DNA from: Nitrospina sp.
GTDB lineage: Bacteria; Nitrospinota; Nitrospinia; Nitrospinales; VA-1
DNA length: 62,881 nucleotides
Direction: 5' to 3'
Assembly: GCA_018653085.1 (NCBI GenBank)
Contig: JABIAY010000072.1
Coordinates: 1 to 62,881, forward strand
Every line of letters starts with the position of its first letter. The stretch's first letter is position 1. Below are positions 1 to 8,306 of the stretch, piece by piece. The translations under genes and the position numbers were made by a program. The notes under the pieces were generated by a model that was given only the letters and a program-made list of their open reading frames with translations, was not told the DNA's origin and did no database searches.

Positions 1-921
1 CTCTTTATCGCTCACTTTCCGGAAAGATCGTATTTGCCTGCGTTTTTTGGCGATGCACATAAATTGTCCCAGAATCTCAAAATAACTTTTTATCTTGAGT
101 CCCAACCAGCCATGTATCAGGGCATGAACAATCTGGGCCAGTTCTATAACAACCAGGGCAGGGAAAATCAGGATCAGGGTTTTGCATTCCATATTTTTGA
201 AAAGGATGTGGAGCCGGTTTTTTTCAGACCGATAAAACTTATGCACACCTTTATTAAAATTATAGTGGTGATAGCAAACCGACTTGGGTGTCACCATCAA
301 GTTCCACCCACCCAGCCTGATTCTCCAGGATAGGTCGTGGTCCTCATGATAAAGAAATAGATCCTCATCGAACCCACCCACCTGCTCATACACTTCCCGG
401 CGGAACATGAATATTCCGCCGCACGCCGTCTCGGTTAAAGGCAAATCATCTTTATCCTGCTGATCTACAAGGTTCGGGCAAGCTATCCCCGTATAATTTA
501 CTAAAACCCCGAACGAATTGATCATCGCCGAATTGTTCAGAGATGGCTCCTGACCATCCGAGTGATAAAGAATCTTTGGAATCGCCGCCCCAATATGCTG
601 GTCAGATTCCAGCAAATCCACAAGTTGTCCAACACAATCGGGAGCCAGTTCCAGATCATTATTCAAAAACAGAAAATAATCCCCTTCAGCTTTTTCTAAT
701 GCTCGGTTAACGGCTGAACCGAAGCCCAGGTTCTCTCCGTTTTCCAGCAAACGCACAGAGGGATAAAATTCTCTCATCATCGCTTGTGAGCCATCCTCCG
801 AGCCATTATCGCTGACCCAAATTTCCAGATTTTTATAATTCTGTTTTAACAGGGATTGAAGGCAGCCGGACAGAACGTCCTTGCCATTCCAGTTCACAAC
901 AATTGCGGAAACTTTTTTCAT
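1..921 (-). CDS. Family 2 glycosyltransferase, partial at window edge
   Basis: Reading leftward from the ATG at 921, an open frame runs off the window start, so 307 codons are visible and the C-terminus is missing. The N-terminus starts MKKVSAIVVNWNGKD, typical of GT-A fold family 2 enzymes. It continues with an ENGENLGFGSAVN stretch for nucleotide-sugar binding, a DXD-like LNNDLEL motif near residue 100, and a GGFDEDLFLYHEDHDLSWR acceptor/catalytic block. The tail after about residue 245 is hydrophobic. It resembles rhamnosyltransferase-like enzymes that build O-antigen or capsule at the cytoplasmic membrane. The CapF-like genes upstream on the same strand support a surface-polysaccharide cluster. 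The sugar and acceptor cannot be told. Confidence 0.88.
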   Translation of the reverse strand, partial: MKKVSAIVVNWNGKDVLSGCLQSLLKQNYKNLEIWVSDNGSEDGSQAMMREFYPSVRLLENGENLGFGSAVNRALEKAEGDYFLFLNNDLELAPDCVGQLVDLLESDQHIGAAIPKILYHSDGQEPSLNNSAMINSFGVLVNYTGIACPNLVDQQDKDDLPLTETACGGIFMFRREVYEQVGGFDEDLFLYHEDHDLSWRIRLGGWNLMVTPKSVCYHHYNFNKGVHKFYRSEKNRLHILFKNMECKTLILIFPALVVIELAQIVHALIHGWLGLKIKSYFEILGQFMCIAKKRRQIRSFRKVSDKE

Positions 922-1022
922 TCTCTTAAAAGGGAGGAGGGTTTCTCAAACTCGATGATCACACCTGCGCGCCAGGGAAATCCAATGGTATGAAATACTG
1001 CCGACCGGATGACAATTGAAAA

Positions 1023-1427
1023 TTATTCCAAAATTTTTTCATAATAGGTGTCGGGATCTTCCGGGTCAAATTTTTCATTACAGTACACAAGAAGAACCAT
1101 ATCCCCCTCACCAATATTTTTGATGGCATGAATGGTTCCGGGTTCTATCTTGATGGTCTTCAAATCATTCACACCCATGATCAGTTCTTGGGTCTTCCCG
1201 GTTTCCCTGTCTTTAAGCAAAATTTTACCGGTTCCGGTCGGAACACAAAACCATTCCACCTTTCTCGTATGGTAATGGTTTCCTCTCACTTTACCAGGGT
1301 AAGCAACCGAAACATGAAGTTGGCCAAACTCCTTGCACCCTTCCGGTAGTTCGCCTCCCAAAACTTCTATCAACCATCCTCTCTCATCTGATTTTTTGTC
1401 CAGATCCTGAATTTCATACTTCTTCAC
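1023..1427 (-). CDS. CapF C-terminal-like cupin (sugar epimerase domain)
   Basis: This is a 134-residue single-domain cupin. The metal-binding motif GNHYHTRKVEWF lies near residues 49-60, and the end (KFDPEDPDTYYEKILE) closely recalls the C-terminal cupin of Staphylococcus aureus CapF, the bifunctional reductase/epimerase for UDP-N-acetyl-L-fucosamine. The start codon is GTG and shares GTGA with the stop of the upstream reductase gene, so the two are translationally coupled. Together they look like CapF cut into two polypeptides. A WxcM/FdtA-type sugar isomerase is the alternative. The cupin family is clear; the substrate is inferred. Confidence 0.8.
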   Translation of the reverse strand: MKKYEIQDLDKKSDERGWLIEVLGGELPEGCKEFGQLHVSVAYPGKVRGNHYHTRKVEWFCVPTGTGKILLKDRETGKTQELIMGVNDLKTIKIEPGTIHAIKNIGEGDMVLLVYCNEKFDPEDPDTYYEKILE

Positions 1428-2281
1428 GTTATTTTTCTCCCACGGTAATAGGACAGGGTCTGCTCAATCCCTTTAGACAAAGAAACCCTGGGTCGCCAGC
1501 CATATTTCCCGGAAAATTTGGAAGGGTCGCAACAATAGGAAATTCCCGCATTCTTTTTATCCGTTAAAAATTCGACTCGGGTGTTTTTATGCAACCGGCA
1601 GATTTGCCGCACAATTTGCTTTATTGAAGTCTTCCGTCCGGAACTCACGTTAAAAATTTTTCCCGTACCTGACACAAGCTCGAACCCGGCAAGAACGAGT
1701 GCGCTCACTGCATCATCAATATAAACAAAATCTCTGCCTTGCCGACCATCTCCGTTAACTACCAAAGGCAAACCCTTCACCGCCCTGTAGCACATTGTCG
1801 CGACGACAGAATTGTAATTCGGCCTGCACCCCGGCCCATAAACATTCGAAAACCTTAATATCGTAAACGGAACCCCGGAAATTCTTATAAGGTGTTCGGC
1901 ACCCTGCTTGCTAACCCCATAAACTGTGTCGGGGTTCGCTTTCCTTGTTTCACGGATGGGTGTTTTACAGTTAGCCATGGAATAGACCTGCGCAGAGGAC
2001 ATAAAAATAAGACGGGCGGAGGACTTGCCGTTGTCTAAAATGGCTTCCAGCAATCGCGAGGTGCCAGAGATGTTTCCTTTGAGAATCTCCTCGTCAGTAT
2101 CCCGGTTCACCCCTCCCAGATGAAAAAAAAGGTCCGTACCCGTGACAAACCGTTTGAGCTCCTGCTTTCCAGGGAGTCCTTTTTTCTTGCGCGGAAGCGT
2201 GACCACCGTTCCACGTTTCTTTAACGCGGATAGCAGATACTTTCCTATAAAACCCTTTGCTCCGGTTACGCCTATACGCAT
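1424..2281 (-). CDS. NAD-dependent epimerase/reductase, CapF N-terminal-like
   Basis: This 285-residue extended SDR protein has an N-terminal Rossmann motif GVTGAKGFIGKYL (residues 4-16) and the catalytic YxxxK in VYGVSKQGAEHL near residue 120. The stretch RPNYNSVVATMCYR matches the equivalent block of CapF, which reduces the 4-keto sugar in UDP-L-FucNAc synthesis. The family is certain; the CapF assignment rests on this block and on the coupled cupin gene immediately downstream. The ATG at 2281 has no strong Shine-Dalgarno. Other nucleotide-sugar 4-epimerases or reductases remain possible. Confidence 0.85.
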   Translation of the reverse strand: MRIGVTGAKGFIGKYLLSALKKRGTVVTLPRKKKGLPGKQELKRFVTGTDLFFHLGGVNRDTDEEILKGNISGTSRLLEAILDNGKSSARLIFMSSAQVYSMANCKTPIRETRKANPDTVYGVSKQGAEHLIRISGVPFTILRFSNVYGPGCRPNYNSVVATMCYRAVKGLPLVVNGDGRQGRDFVYIDDAVSALVLAGFELVSGTGKIFNVSSGRKTSIKQIVRQICRLHKNTRVEFLTDKKNAGISYCCDPSKFSGKYGWRPRVSLSKGIEQTLSYYRGRKIT

Positions 2282-2493
2282 TGATTTTGCTGTTTGATTT
2301 TTTTGGTACCCAAGTCACGTTCTCGCATCAGAGTTTTGGTCGAAATATGAGTTTAAAGTTGCACACACTCACATTAAAGGGACGGGTCGTTGCTTTGCGG
2401 AATTCGGCAAGAAAGTAAGACGATTTCATCAATCGTTGCATTTACTGCGCCCAGTATACCCCTTATTCCTATATCAAACCAGACCGAACCTTG

Positions 2494-2499
2494 TATAAT
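2494..2499 (+). promoter_or_regulatory. Candidate -10 box for the lipocalin-like gene
   Basis: A perfect TATAAT lies 33 bases before the ATG at 2532. I see no good -35 hexamer 16-18 bases upstream, so this is a weak call. The 250-base gap 2282-2531 separates divergent genes and holds nothing else that I recognise. Confidence 0.35.
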
Positions 2500-2531
2500 T
2501 AACGGTGTTTTTCTTCATAAGCTTGAGACCT

Positions 2532-3623
2532 ATGCGCCTTGCCATAACATTTCTGGCCTTGTTTGTCAGCCTGCCAGCGACCAACACACAAGCCCAAAAA
2601 CCTGCTCCGTTTAAACAGGCACTGCCCGGATACAACTACCAGTTCCCTCGCGATGATTTTTCGCACGATGCGTTTCGCATCGAATGGTGGTATTACACCG
2701 GAAACCTGAAAGATGAAAAAAACCGTCCCTTCGGCTATCAACTCACTTTCTTCAGGGTCGGACTCGATGACTCCACCGACAACCCTTCTGCCTGGAAAAT
2801 CGACCATATCTATTTCGCGCATATGACAGTCTCCGATATCCATAAAAACAAATTTCATTTCTTTGAACGCATCAACCGGAAAGGAATCAAAAACGCAGGG
2901 GCCGAGTCCGACAAACTGCATGTGTGGAATGAAGACTGGAGCCTGACTGCAAAAGACAAGTCCCACCAGCTTCAAGCCCGGGAAAATGGAATTGGACTCA
3001 ACCTGAAACTGACACCAATGAAAAAACGGGTCCTGCACGGCAAAGAAGGGATCAGCAAAAAAGGCAGTGGCTCCGGGAACGCCTCACATTATTTTTCTTT
3101 CACACGCATGGAAACCACCGGACAGCTATTCCTCAAAGGAGAGGCGGTCCAGGTCCAGGGAACCAGTTGGATGGACCATGAATTTTCCAGCAACCAGTTG
3201 AACGATAGTCTGGTTGGTTGGGACTGGTTTTCCATAAAGCTCGACAACAAGACCGAACTCATGCTCTACCAGTTACGCGACCAAAAAGGCGGCAGAGATC
3301 CGCATTCCAGCGGAACCCTTGTTTTTCCCGATGGGCAATCCCGTCACATCGCTGATCACGAGTTTTCCATCACCCCCCAAAAATTCTGGACCAGCCCACA
3401 CACAAAGGCTATCTACCCGGCGAGTTGGACTCTCACCCTGCCCGAAGGGGAACTCAACGTCACCCCCGATTTTTCGGATCAGGAACTTTATGACCTGCGT
3501 TCCATCTCCGGTTCCTACTGGGAAGGAAGCGTCTCCATAACAGGCAAATTTCAAGGAAAAAAGGTGTCAGGAAAAGGCTATGTCGAACTGGTGGGCTACG
3601 AAAAAGTCCTCAAAACCCACTAA
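2532..3623 (+). CDS. CrtC/AttH-like lipocalin-family secreted protein
   Basis: This 363-residue protein has a signal peptide (MRLAITFLALFVSLPA, cleavage near residue 22). It then carries the hallmarks of the CrtC/AttH lipocalin-like family (two eight-stranded barrels): RIEWWYYTGNL near residue 50, YQLTFFR, an AHMTVSD block and WMDHEFSS near residue 215. The family includes hydroxyneurosporene hydratase and the AttH component of some ABC export systems, so it probably binds or modifies a lipid in the periplasm. The ATG at 2532 has GAG seven bases upstream; a GTG at 2505 is possible but would spoil the signal peptide. Its TAA is followed directly by CCACTAGG, the cap of the dispersed repeat. 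Confidence 0.82.
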   Translation: MRLAITFLALFVSLPATNTQAQKPAPFKQALPGYNYQFPRDDFSHDAFRIEWWYYTGNLKDEKNRPFGYQLTFFRVGLDDSTDNPSAWKIDHIYFAHMTVSDIHKNKFHFFERINRKGIKNAGAESDKLHVWNEDWSLTAKDKSHQLQARENGIGLNLKLTPMKKRVLHGKEGISKKGSGSGNASHYFSFTRMETTGQLFLKGEAVQVQGTSWMDHEFSSNQLNDSLVGWDWFSIKLDNKTELMLYQLRDQKGGRDPHSSGTLVFPDGQSRHIADHEFSITPQKFWTSPHTKAIYPASWTLTLPEGELNVTPDFSDQELYDLRSISGSYWEGSVSITGKFQGKKVSGKGYVELVGYEKVLKTH

Positions 3624-4489
3624 CCACTAGGCCTCGCTGCTAACCGCCGGCTAAAGACCTTCCAGGTCAGCAGGCCCAGACCGTACAGGTTCATGAGAGA
3701 AATGAGCAGGATCAAAAATAATTCCAACTGACCCAACAGGGAAAAAATCACCAGCATTATATTATTGGTGCATAAACATAATGGACTGATCCCGGCAAGA
3801 AATTTTTTATCGGAATACCAGTCTTCATCATCAGGAACCCGAGCAAGCCTTCGGCACAGTGCATCCAACTGTTCCACCATCTTATCCTGCCAGCCATAAA
3901 CCCAGACAAACAGAGTTTGCAGTCGCAAGTCCCAGGGGTCTGCCCCTTCCGCGTTGGCCCGGTCCTCTTCGGTCACACTTTCATCCACCCGGTTTTTTTC
4001 ATAGGAACCCACGCGGGAAGTGTAATTGACCAGATAAAAAACAAAAAAGGTGCTTTGCATAAAACAGGTGAGCAGTCCGAGCAATCCCAGCACCCAGTAC
4101 TCAGGAGCTCCTGTTGTCCGCACCAGAACCACCGTCACGGCAATATAAACCAGAACCGTGACCCCAAAGTCGGTAAGCGAGTCGAGAAACCTGCCGAACC
4201 GCGATGTCGTTCCCCTCACCCTGGCAAGGTTGCCATCCACATTATCGAGAAACACTTTTCCATAAAGAAAGACCGCACCCCACACCAAAGCATTGGGAGT
4301 TCCCGAAACATAAAAACCGGCAGAGGCTAAACCAAAAACCAGGGAAAGAACAGTGATCTGGTTCGGCGTCACCGATGTCGGATACAGCAGGCGAACGACC
4401 CAGCGGTTCATGAAATACCACAGCTCGTTCACATCGAAAAACCGTGCCTCGACAGGAAGCTTATTCATTTTTTCAATATCAAAAGCCAT
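3620..4489 (-). CDS. CDP-alcohol phosphatidyltransferase family protein
   Basis: A 289-residue integral membrane protein with the complete family signature DG-x2-AR-x8-G-x3-D-x3-D, seen as DGNLAR...GRFLDSLTD around residues 85-107, flanked by several transmembrane helices. Such enzymes move a phosphoalcohol from a CDP-lipid to an alcohol, for example in phosphatidylglycerol, phosphatidylinositol or ether-lipid synthesis. The substrate cannot be read from sequence. I chose the ATG at 4489; a TTG at 4516 would add nine residues read from repeat-like sequence. The gene converges on the lipocalin-like gene, and their last four bases overlap. Confidence 0.85.
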   Translation of the reverse strand: MAFDIEKMNKLPVEARFFDVNELWYFMNRWVVRLLYPTSVTPNQITVLSLVFGLASAGFYVSGTPNALVWGAVFLYGKVFLDNVDGNLARVRGTTSRFGRFLDSLTDFGVTVLVYIAVTVVLVRTTGAPEYWVLGLLGLLTCFMQSTFFVFYLVNYTSRVGSYEKNRVDESVTEEDRANAEGADPWDLRLQTLFVWVYGWQDKMVEQLDALCRRLARVPDDEDWYSDKKFLAGISPLCLCTNNIMLVIFSLLGQLELFLILLISLMNLYGLGLLTWKVFSRRLAARPSG

Positions 4490-4576
4490 ACTGCTCGCCG
4501 CAGGGGCAACTGGCAAGAGCCCGGTTGGCTCTCAATACCCTTTGCTCGCCCGATTAAGTTTTTATTATTTCCTCCG

Positions 4577-4683
4577 CCTATTCAGCCGAGACAACTCTTT
4601 TACCCCTGCGGGGCACGAAAGCTTAGGAAAAATATCACGGCTAGCAGACAAAGTAATTGCCAACTGCCTGCGGAGGCACTCCG
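4577..4683 (+). repeat. Dispersed repeat: CAGCCGAGACAAC core, CCCCTGCGGGG and CGGAG-hairpin caps
   Basis: Carries AGCCGAGACAACTCTTT, then ACCCCTGCGGGGCACGAA and ATATCACGGCTA, a module repeated at 20857, 43991 and (inverted) 52687. It ends in CTGCGGAGGCACTCCG, a CGGAG-TGC-CTCCG hairpin that directly abuts the stop of the radical SAM gene. The same cap abuts the pagL-like stop at 36953. Confidence 0.75.
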
Positions 4684-6396
4684 CTAGCAGAGGCCGCATA
4701 TGTGACAGATAGCGGTATCGCAAATGGGAGTGTGTGCGGCTTTCAACCCACGCTGGTAATCCTCCCACAGGAAGTTGTTACGATAGCCGTGATCAACAAT
4801 ATCCCAGGGAAGGTAATCTTCCTTGCCATACTGGCGGTATACATACTGGTCGGTGGAATGCTTTTTCAACGCACTCTTGGCATCGTGACCGTTATTCAGG
4901 TAGGTTTTGAAAAAAGTGTGCACGTTCCGATCTCCCCGCGACAAATAGGTTTGCAGGTAGGCTTCGTTCGGGGAGCCAAAACTCATTTTCAGGTGTGGCA
5001 ATTTACCCAAGGCCTTTCTCACCTTGGAAAATTTTTTCTTCAAGCTCTTCACCTCTTCCATCGGGTGCCACTGAAAAGGAGTGCCCGGTTTTGGCACCAG
5101 CGGACTCAAGCCGATGGTCATCCGGCCAATGTTTCCCCGTTCACGGCACTCCTCGACATACGCCGCATGGACCCGCTCGACCAGTTGAATGAACTGGTCA
5201 ATGTCTTCATCCGTTTCATGCGGCAGACCAATAATGGAATAGATTTTTAAATGCAGGATGCCCTTTCGAGTCAGAAACCGACATTTTTCTACGATGAAAT
5301 CATCCGTGGCGGCTTTATTGATGACATCGCGCATTCTCTCGGAAGGCCCGTCCACGGCAACGGTCAATGTTTTCTGACCGCTCTTGAGAATCATATCCAC
5401 CAGCTCATCGGTGAGCGTTTCCATGCGCAGGGAAGAGAACGAAAGTTTTTTTCCCTCTTCGATAATTTTTCGTGCCAGTGCTGGAAGATCCGGATGATCC
5501 GTCACCGATGGCCCAACCAGACCCACTGTCTGCACCGATTTCCCCTGCCCGTTGAGCACGACATTCATGGATTGATAGGTTTTTTCCAGGTCGGGTAGAC
5601 GTGGAGGACGATATATAAAACCCGCCGTGCAAAATCGGCAGGCCCAAATGCACCCGCGTGTAACCTCCATCAACGCCATATCCTTGAAAGTAGAATCTTC
5701 ATCCGGCAAAACCGAATGAGTACAAAGCGACGCTTCCTGTTCCACCCAATGCCGCGTCACACGGGGAGGAGCCTTATCCAACGCGGAAAGTCCGACTTGC
5801 CGGTCTTGCTCCATCTTTGGTCGATAAGATTGCGGCACATAAATTCCGGCAATGGAAACAGCACGCTCCAAAACCTGATCCCTGCTGCCATCTTCACGGA
5901 ACAATCCAAAAAAGCGTTCAGCCATGCCCTCCCCTTCACCGATGAACAAGACATCCATGCATTCCGCCAACGGTTCGGGGTTGATGAATATTGCCGATCC
6001 TCCTGCGGTAATCATCGGGAACGAGGCATCCCGCTCATCCCGGTCCATGGGAATGCCAAAGTATTTCAAGGCTAAAACCGTATTGAGGTAGTCGGGCTCA
6101 AACGAAATCGAAAACGCAATGACATCGAACTCACGCGGATGCATTTTTAAATCTATCGAACGCAACGCCTCGCGCTCCAGAGATTCCGTTTCCGGCTTCC
6201 ACCCAATCGGCAAGGCATAGCGGTCGCACACCACCCCTTCAATTTGGTTTAACAGGGAATAAACCTGCTGAAAACCCAGGTTGGCCATCGCCACATCCCG
6301 CGTGTTGGGGTAGACAAGAAGCACCCGCAACCCGTTACGCAAAAGGGTCGAATCAAGGGACGAATCGGATAAATCAGAAACCTGCATAAACACCAT
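4684..6396 (-). CDS. B12-binding-domain radical SAM protein (TIGR03960-like)
   Basis: This 570-residue protein has an N-terminal cobalamin-binding-like Rossmann domain (RVLLVYPNTRDVAMANLGFQ, then ITAGGSAIFINPEPLAE near residue 130). The radical SAM domain has C-x3-C-x2-C in TRGCIWACRFC near residue 250, with the RPPRLPDLEK stretch found in a widespread uncharacterised family usually fused or adjacent to DUF2344. The C-terminus ends in a cysteine-rich ICHICGLC, possibly a second metal site. The reaction is unknown; modification of tRNA or a related substrate has been suspected for relatives. Starts at 6396 (ATG), 6387 (ATG) or 6399 (TTG) are all possible. The gene is divergent from the TrpD-like gene. 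Confidence 0.85.
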   Translation of the reverse strand: MVFMQVSDLSDSSLDSTLLRNGLRVLLVYPNTRDVAMANLGFQQVYSLLNQIEGVVCDRYALPIGWKPETESLEREALRSIDLKMHPREFDVIAFSISFEPDYLNTVLALKYFGIPMDRDERDASFPMITAGGSAIFINPEPLAECMDVLFIGEGEGMAERFFGLFREDGSRDQVLERAVSIAGIYVPQSYRPKMEQDRQVGLSALDKAPPRVTRHWVEQEASLCTHSVLPDEDSTFKDMALMEVTRGCIWACRFCTAGFIYRPPRLPDLEKTYQSMNVVLNGQGKSVQTVGLVGPSVTDHPDLPALARKIIEEGKKLSFSSLRMETLTDELVDMILKSGQKTLTVAVDGPSERMRDVINKAATDDFIVEKCRFLTRKGILHLKIYSIIGLPHETDEDIDQFIQLVERVHAAYVEECRERGNIGRMTIGLSPLVPKPGTPFQWHPMEEVKSLKKKFSKVRKALGKLPHLKMSFGSPNEAYLQTYLSRGDRNVHTFFKTYLNNGHDAKSALKKHSTDQYVYRQYGKEDYLPWDIVDHGYRNNFLWEDYQRGLKAAHTPICDTAICHICGLC

Positions 6397-6478
6397 CAAA
6401 AAAGATTGTAAACTGTAATAAGTTAGGAGTTATTATCATACTCTAATTGACTGTCTCAAGATAAGGAAACCACGCCAA

Positions 6479-7564
6479 ATGCCGCAAACGGATCCGGAAA
6501 CAAGAATGAAGGACGCTCTGCAAAAAATTGCGGCCGGTCCGCGTTTGAGTAAAGACCTCACCGAAGAAGAAGCCGAAGATGCCCTGTCATTGATTCTCGA
6601 CGATCAGGTTTCAAAAGTCCGCGCCGGAGTCTTTCTCATTGCCGCGCGCATGAAGCTGGAAACCCTGCCCGAAAATATCGGCTATTGGCGAGCCCTGCAA
6701 AACCGTGTGTCCCCGGTCACGGTGGATCTCGACCAACTTCTGCAAATCGCCGATCCCTTTGATGGGTTCCAGCGCATTCCCTATTTCGGTTTTTATGCTA
6801 TCCCGGTAATAGCCGAGTTGGGCCTGCCAACATACGGTCACTCGGCCCTGCCGTTACCGCCGAAATTCGGCATCACCTTCGAAGAGGTTTTACTGAATCA
6901 GTATGGCGTTGTAGATGGCAAAGGCGAACAACGTATGGCTCTGCTGGAAAAATATAAATTCGGTTATGTCAGCACCCAGGACACCCTGCCGCAGTTGGAA
7001 GCATTGCGGTCTTTGCGTATTGAAATCGTCAAACGCACCATGCTGTCCACTTTGGAAAAAATTCTTCTGCCCCTCAAAGCCAGAAAGAATATTCTGGCTA
7101 CCACCTATTTTCACCGAGGCTACGAAGTCGCGCTCACCGAAATCGGCAAGCTCAGTCAATTCGACAGAGTAATCATCGGCAACGGTATGGAAGGCACCAC
7201 CTTGTTCGGCGTGCATAAAGAAGCAAAAGTGTTTGTTCAGGATAAGACCGGGAAAGCAGAGCAGAAATCCCTGTCCTTGAAAACCCTCTACAACGAAGAA
7301 ACCGCAGAACGCATCGCCGACGCGCAGGAAGAATTAAAACCGATCGAGTCCACTCTTGCGACCCTGACAAAGATGGGGGAAGAAGCTCTGCAAACAGGCC
7401 AGGGACCAGCAAGCCTGCAAATCGCCAGCCAGGCCGGAACCCTGACTCACCTTTCGGGATTATTCGCCACCGCTCAAGAAGGATTTGATTCAGCCCTTGC
7501 CGTGTTGGAATCCGGCACTTGCTATGAAAAACTGATGCAGTGGGTTGAGGAAATAAAAAGTTAA
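6479..7564 (+). CDS. TrpD2-like / glycosyltransferase family 3 protein
   Basis: A 361-residue protein with the fold signature of anthranilate phosphoribosyltransferase: an N-terminal helical domain with SKDLTEEEAEDALSLIL (residues 21-37) and a longer alpha/beta domain. The catalytic GTGGDG motif of TrpD is replaced by DPFDGFQRIPYFGF near residue 92, and KHGNR by GHSALPLPPKFG. The sequence also has an unusually well conserved RVIIGNGMEGTTLFG block. It therefore fits the YbiB/TrpD2 group, which in E. coli binds nucleic acid and is not a tryptophan enzyme. The start ATG has AAGGAAA upstream. Function is uncertain; the family is fairly sure. Confidence 0.8.
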   Translation: MPQTDPETRMKDALQKIAAGPRLSKDLTEEEAEDALSLILDDQVSKVRAGVFLIAARMKLETLPENIGYWRALQNRVSPVTVDLDQLLQIADPFDGFQRIPYFGFYAIPVIAELGLPTYGHSALPLPPKFGITFEEVLLNQYGVVDGKGEQRMALLEKYKFGYVSTQDTLPQLEALRSLRIEIVKRTMLSTLEKILLPLKARKNILATTYFHRGYEVALTEIGKLSQFDRVIIGNGMEGTTLFGVHKEAKVFVQDKTGKAEQKSLSLKTLYNEETAERIADAQEELKPIESTLATLTKMGEEALQTGQGPASLQIASQAGTLTHLSGLFATAQEGFDSALAVLESGTCYEKLMQWVEEIKS

Positions 7565-7569
7565 CAACT

Positions 7570-8217
7570 TCATTTTGTTAACATCGGTTGCAGGCGTTCC
7601 CAGACCAGATCAGTGACAATGCTATAACCAGAGGCGACAGGATGCAGTCCATCCGGCTGGGTGTGTTTGCGCTCCCCTGCGACTCCCTCCAGCAGAAAGG
7701 GCAGAAAATCCAACTTATGCTTTTCGGCAAGCTCGGAAAAAACGCTTTCAAATTCCTGCATATAATCTTCACCGTAATTGGGCAGAGCCTTCATTCCGGC
7801 AAGTAAAATCCGGGCATCATGTTTGCGGCAAACGCCGATCATGAGTTCCAGGTTTCGGCGTATTTCAGCGATGGAAAATCCGCGCAAACCATCGTTGGCC
7901 CCAAGTGCCAGAATGACGATTTCCGGCTCGTGTTTCATCAACCAGCGGATGCGCCGCACCCCACCCGCCGTTGTGTCGCCACTCACCCCGGCGTTGATCA
8001 CCTTGTGGGGAAACCCGGCAGAGGCCACCTTCAATTGCAATCTGGAAGGATAGCTTTCTTCCTCTTTCACGCCAAATCCTGCTGTCAAACTATCTCCCAA
8101 CGCTAAAATCACAGGTTTCTCCTTCGATAAAGCAGATGCCGGGAACAACAAAACCAGCACCCCGAGCATAATAACCAGCCGGCATTTTTGATTAAAGTTT
8201 AGCAAATTCACTAGCAT
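7570..8217 (-). CDS. tesA: Periplasmic SGNH esterase / acyl-CoA thioesterase I
   Basis: A 215-residue secreted hydrolase with an N-terminal signal segment (hydrophobic LVIMLGVLVLLFPASALS). The SGNH blocks are complete: GDSLTAGFG (nucleophile serine, block I), GVSGDT (block II glycine), GANDGLRG (block III asparagine) and DGLHP (block V Asp/His). E. coli TesA is a thioesterase, lysophospholipase and arylesterase of the same size and motif order. As in E. coli, the gene is divergent from ybbA-ybbP. It ends five bases from the convergent TrpD2-like gene. Confidence 0.92.
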   Translation of the reverse strand: MLVNLLNFNQKCRLVIMLGVLVLLFPASALSKEKPVILALGDSLTAGFGVKEEESYPSRLQLKVASAGFPHKVINAGVSGDTTAGGVRRIRWLMKHEPEIVILALGANDGLRGFSIAEIRRNLELMIGVCRKHDARILLAGMKALPNYGEDYMQEFESVFSELAEKHKLDFLPFLLEGVAGERKHTQPDGLHPVASGYSIVTDLVWERLQPMLTK

Positions 8218-8234
8218 CTTTTTATACTACAATA

Positions 8235-8300
8235 CCACTAGGCGTGGGGCCAGTGTGCCGTCGCTTTATTTGGCGAACAAAGAATTTATCTCGGCTTAAG
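8235..8300 (+). repeat. Dispersed repeat, CCACTAGGCGTGGGG cap plus core
   Basis: Starts with CCACTAGGCGTGGGGCC and continues through GTCGCTTTATTTGGCGAAC to TCGGCTTAA. It fills the whole divergent gap between tesA and ybbA, so any ybbA promoter must lie in or beside it. Confidence 0.85.
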
Positions 8301-8306
8301 GGAACC

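Noticed and set aside
34-333. Plus-strand open frame of 99 codons
   Set aside because: It lies opposite the glycosyltransferase, which has clear motifs.
8235-8300. Core repeats as ordinary rho-independent terminators
   Set aside because: The cap hairpins lack a following T run, and some copies lie before genes rather than after them. They may still act as 3'-end structures.
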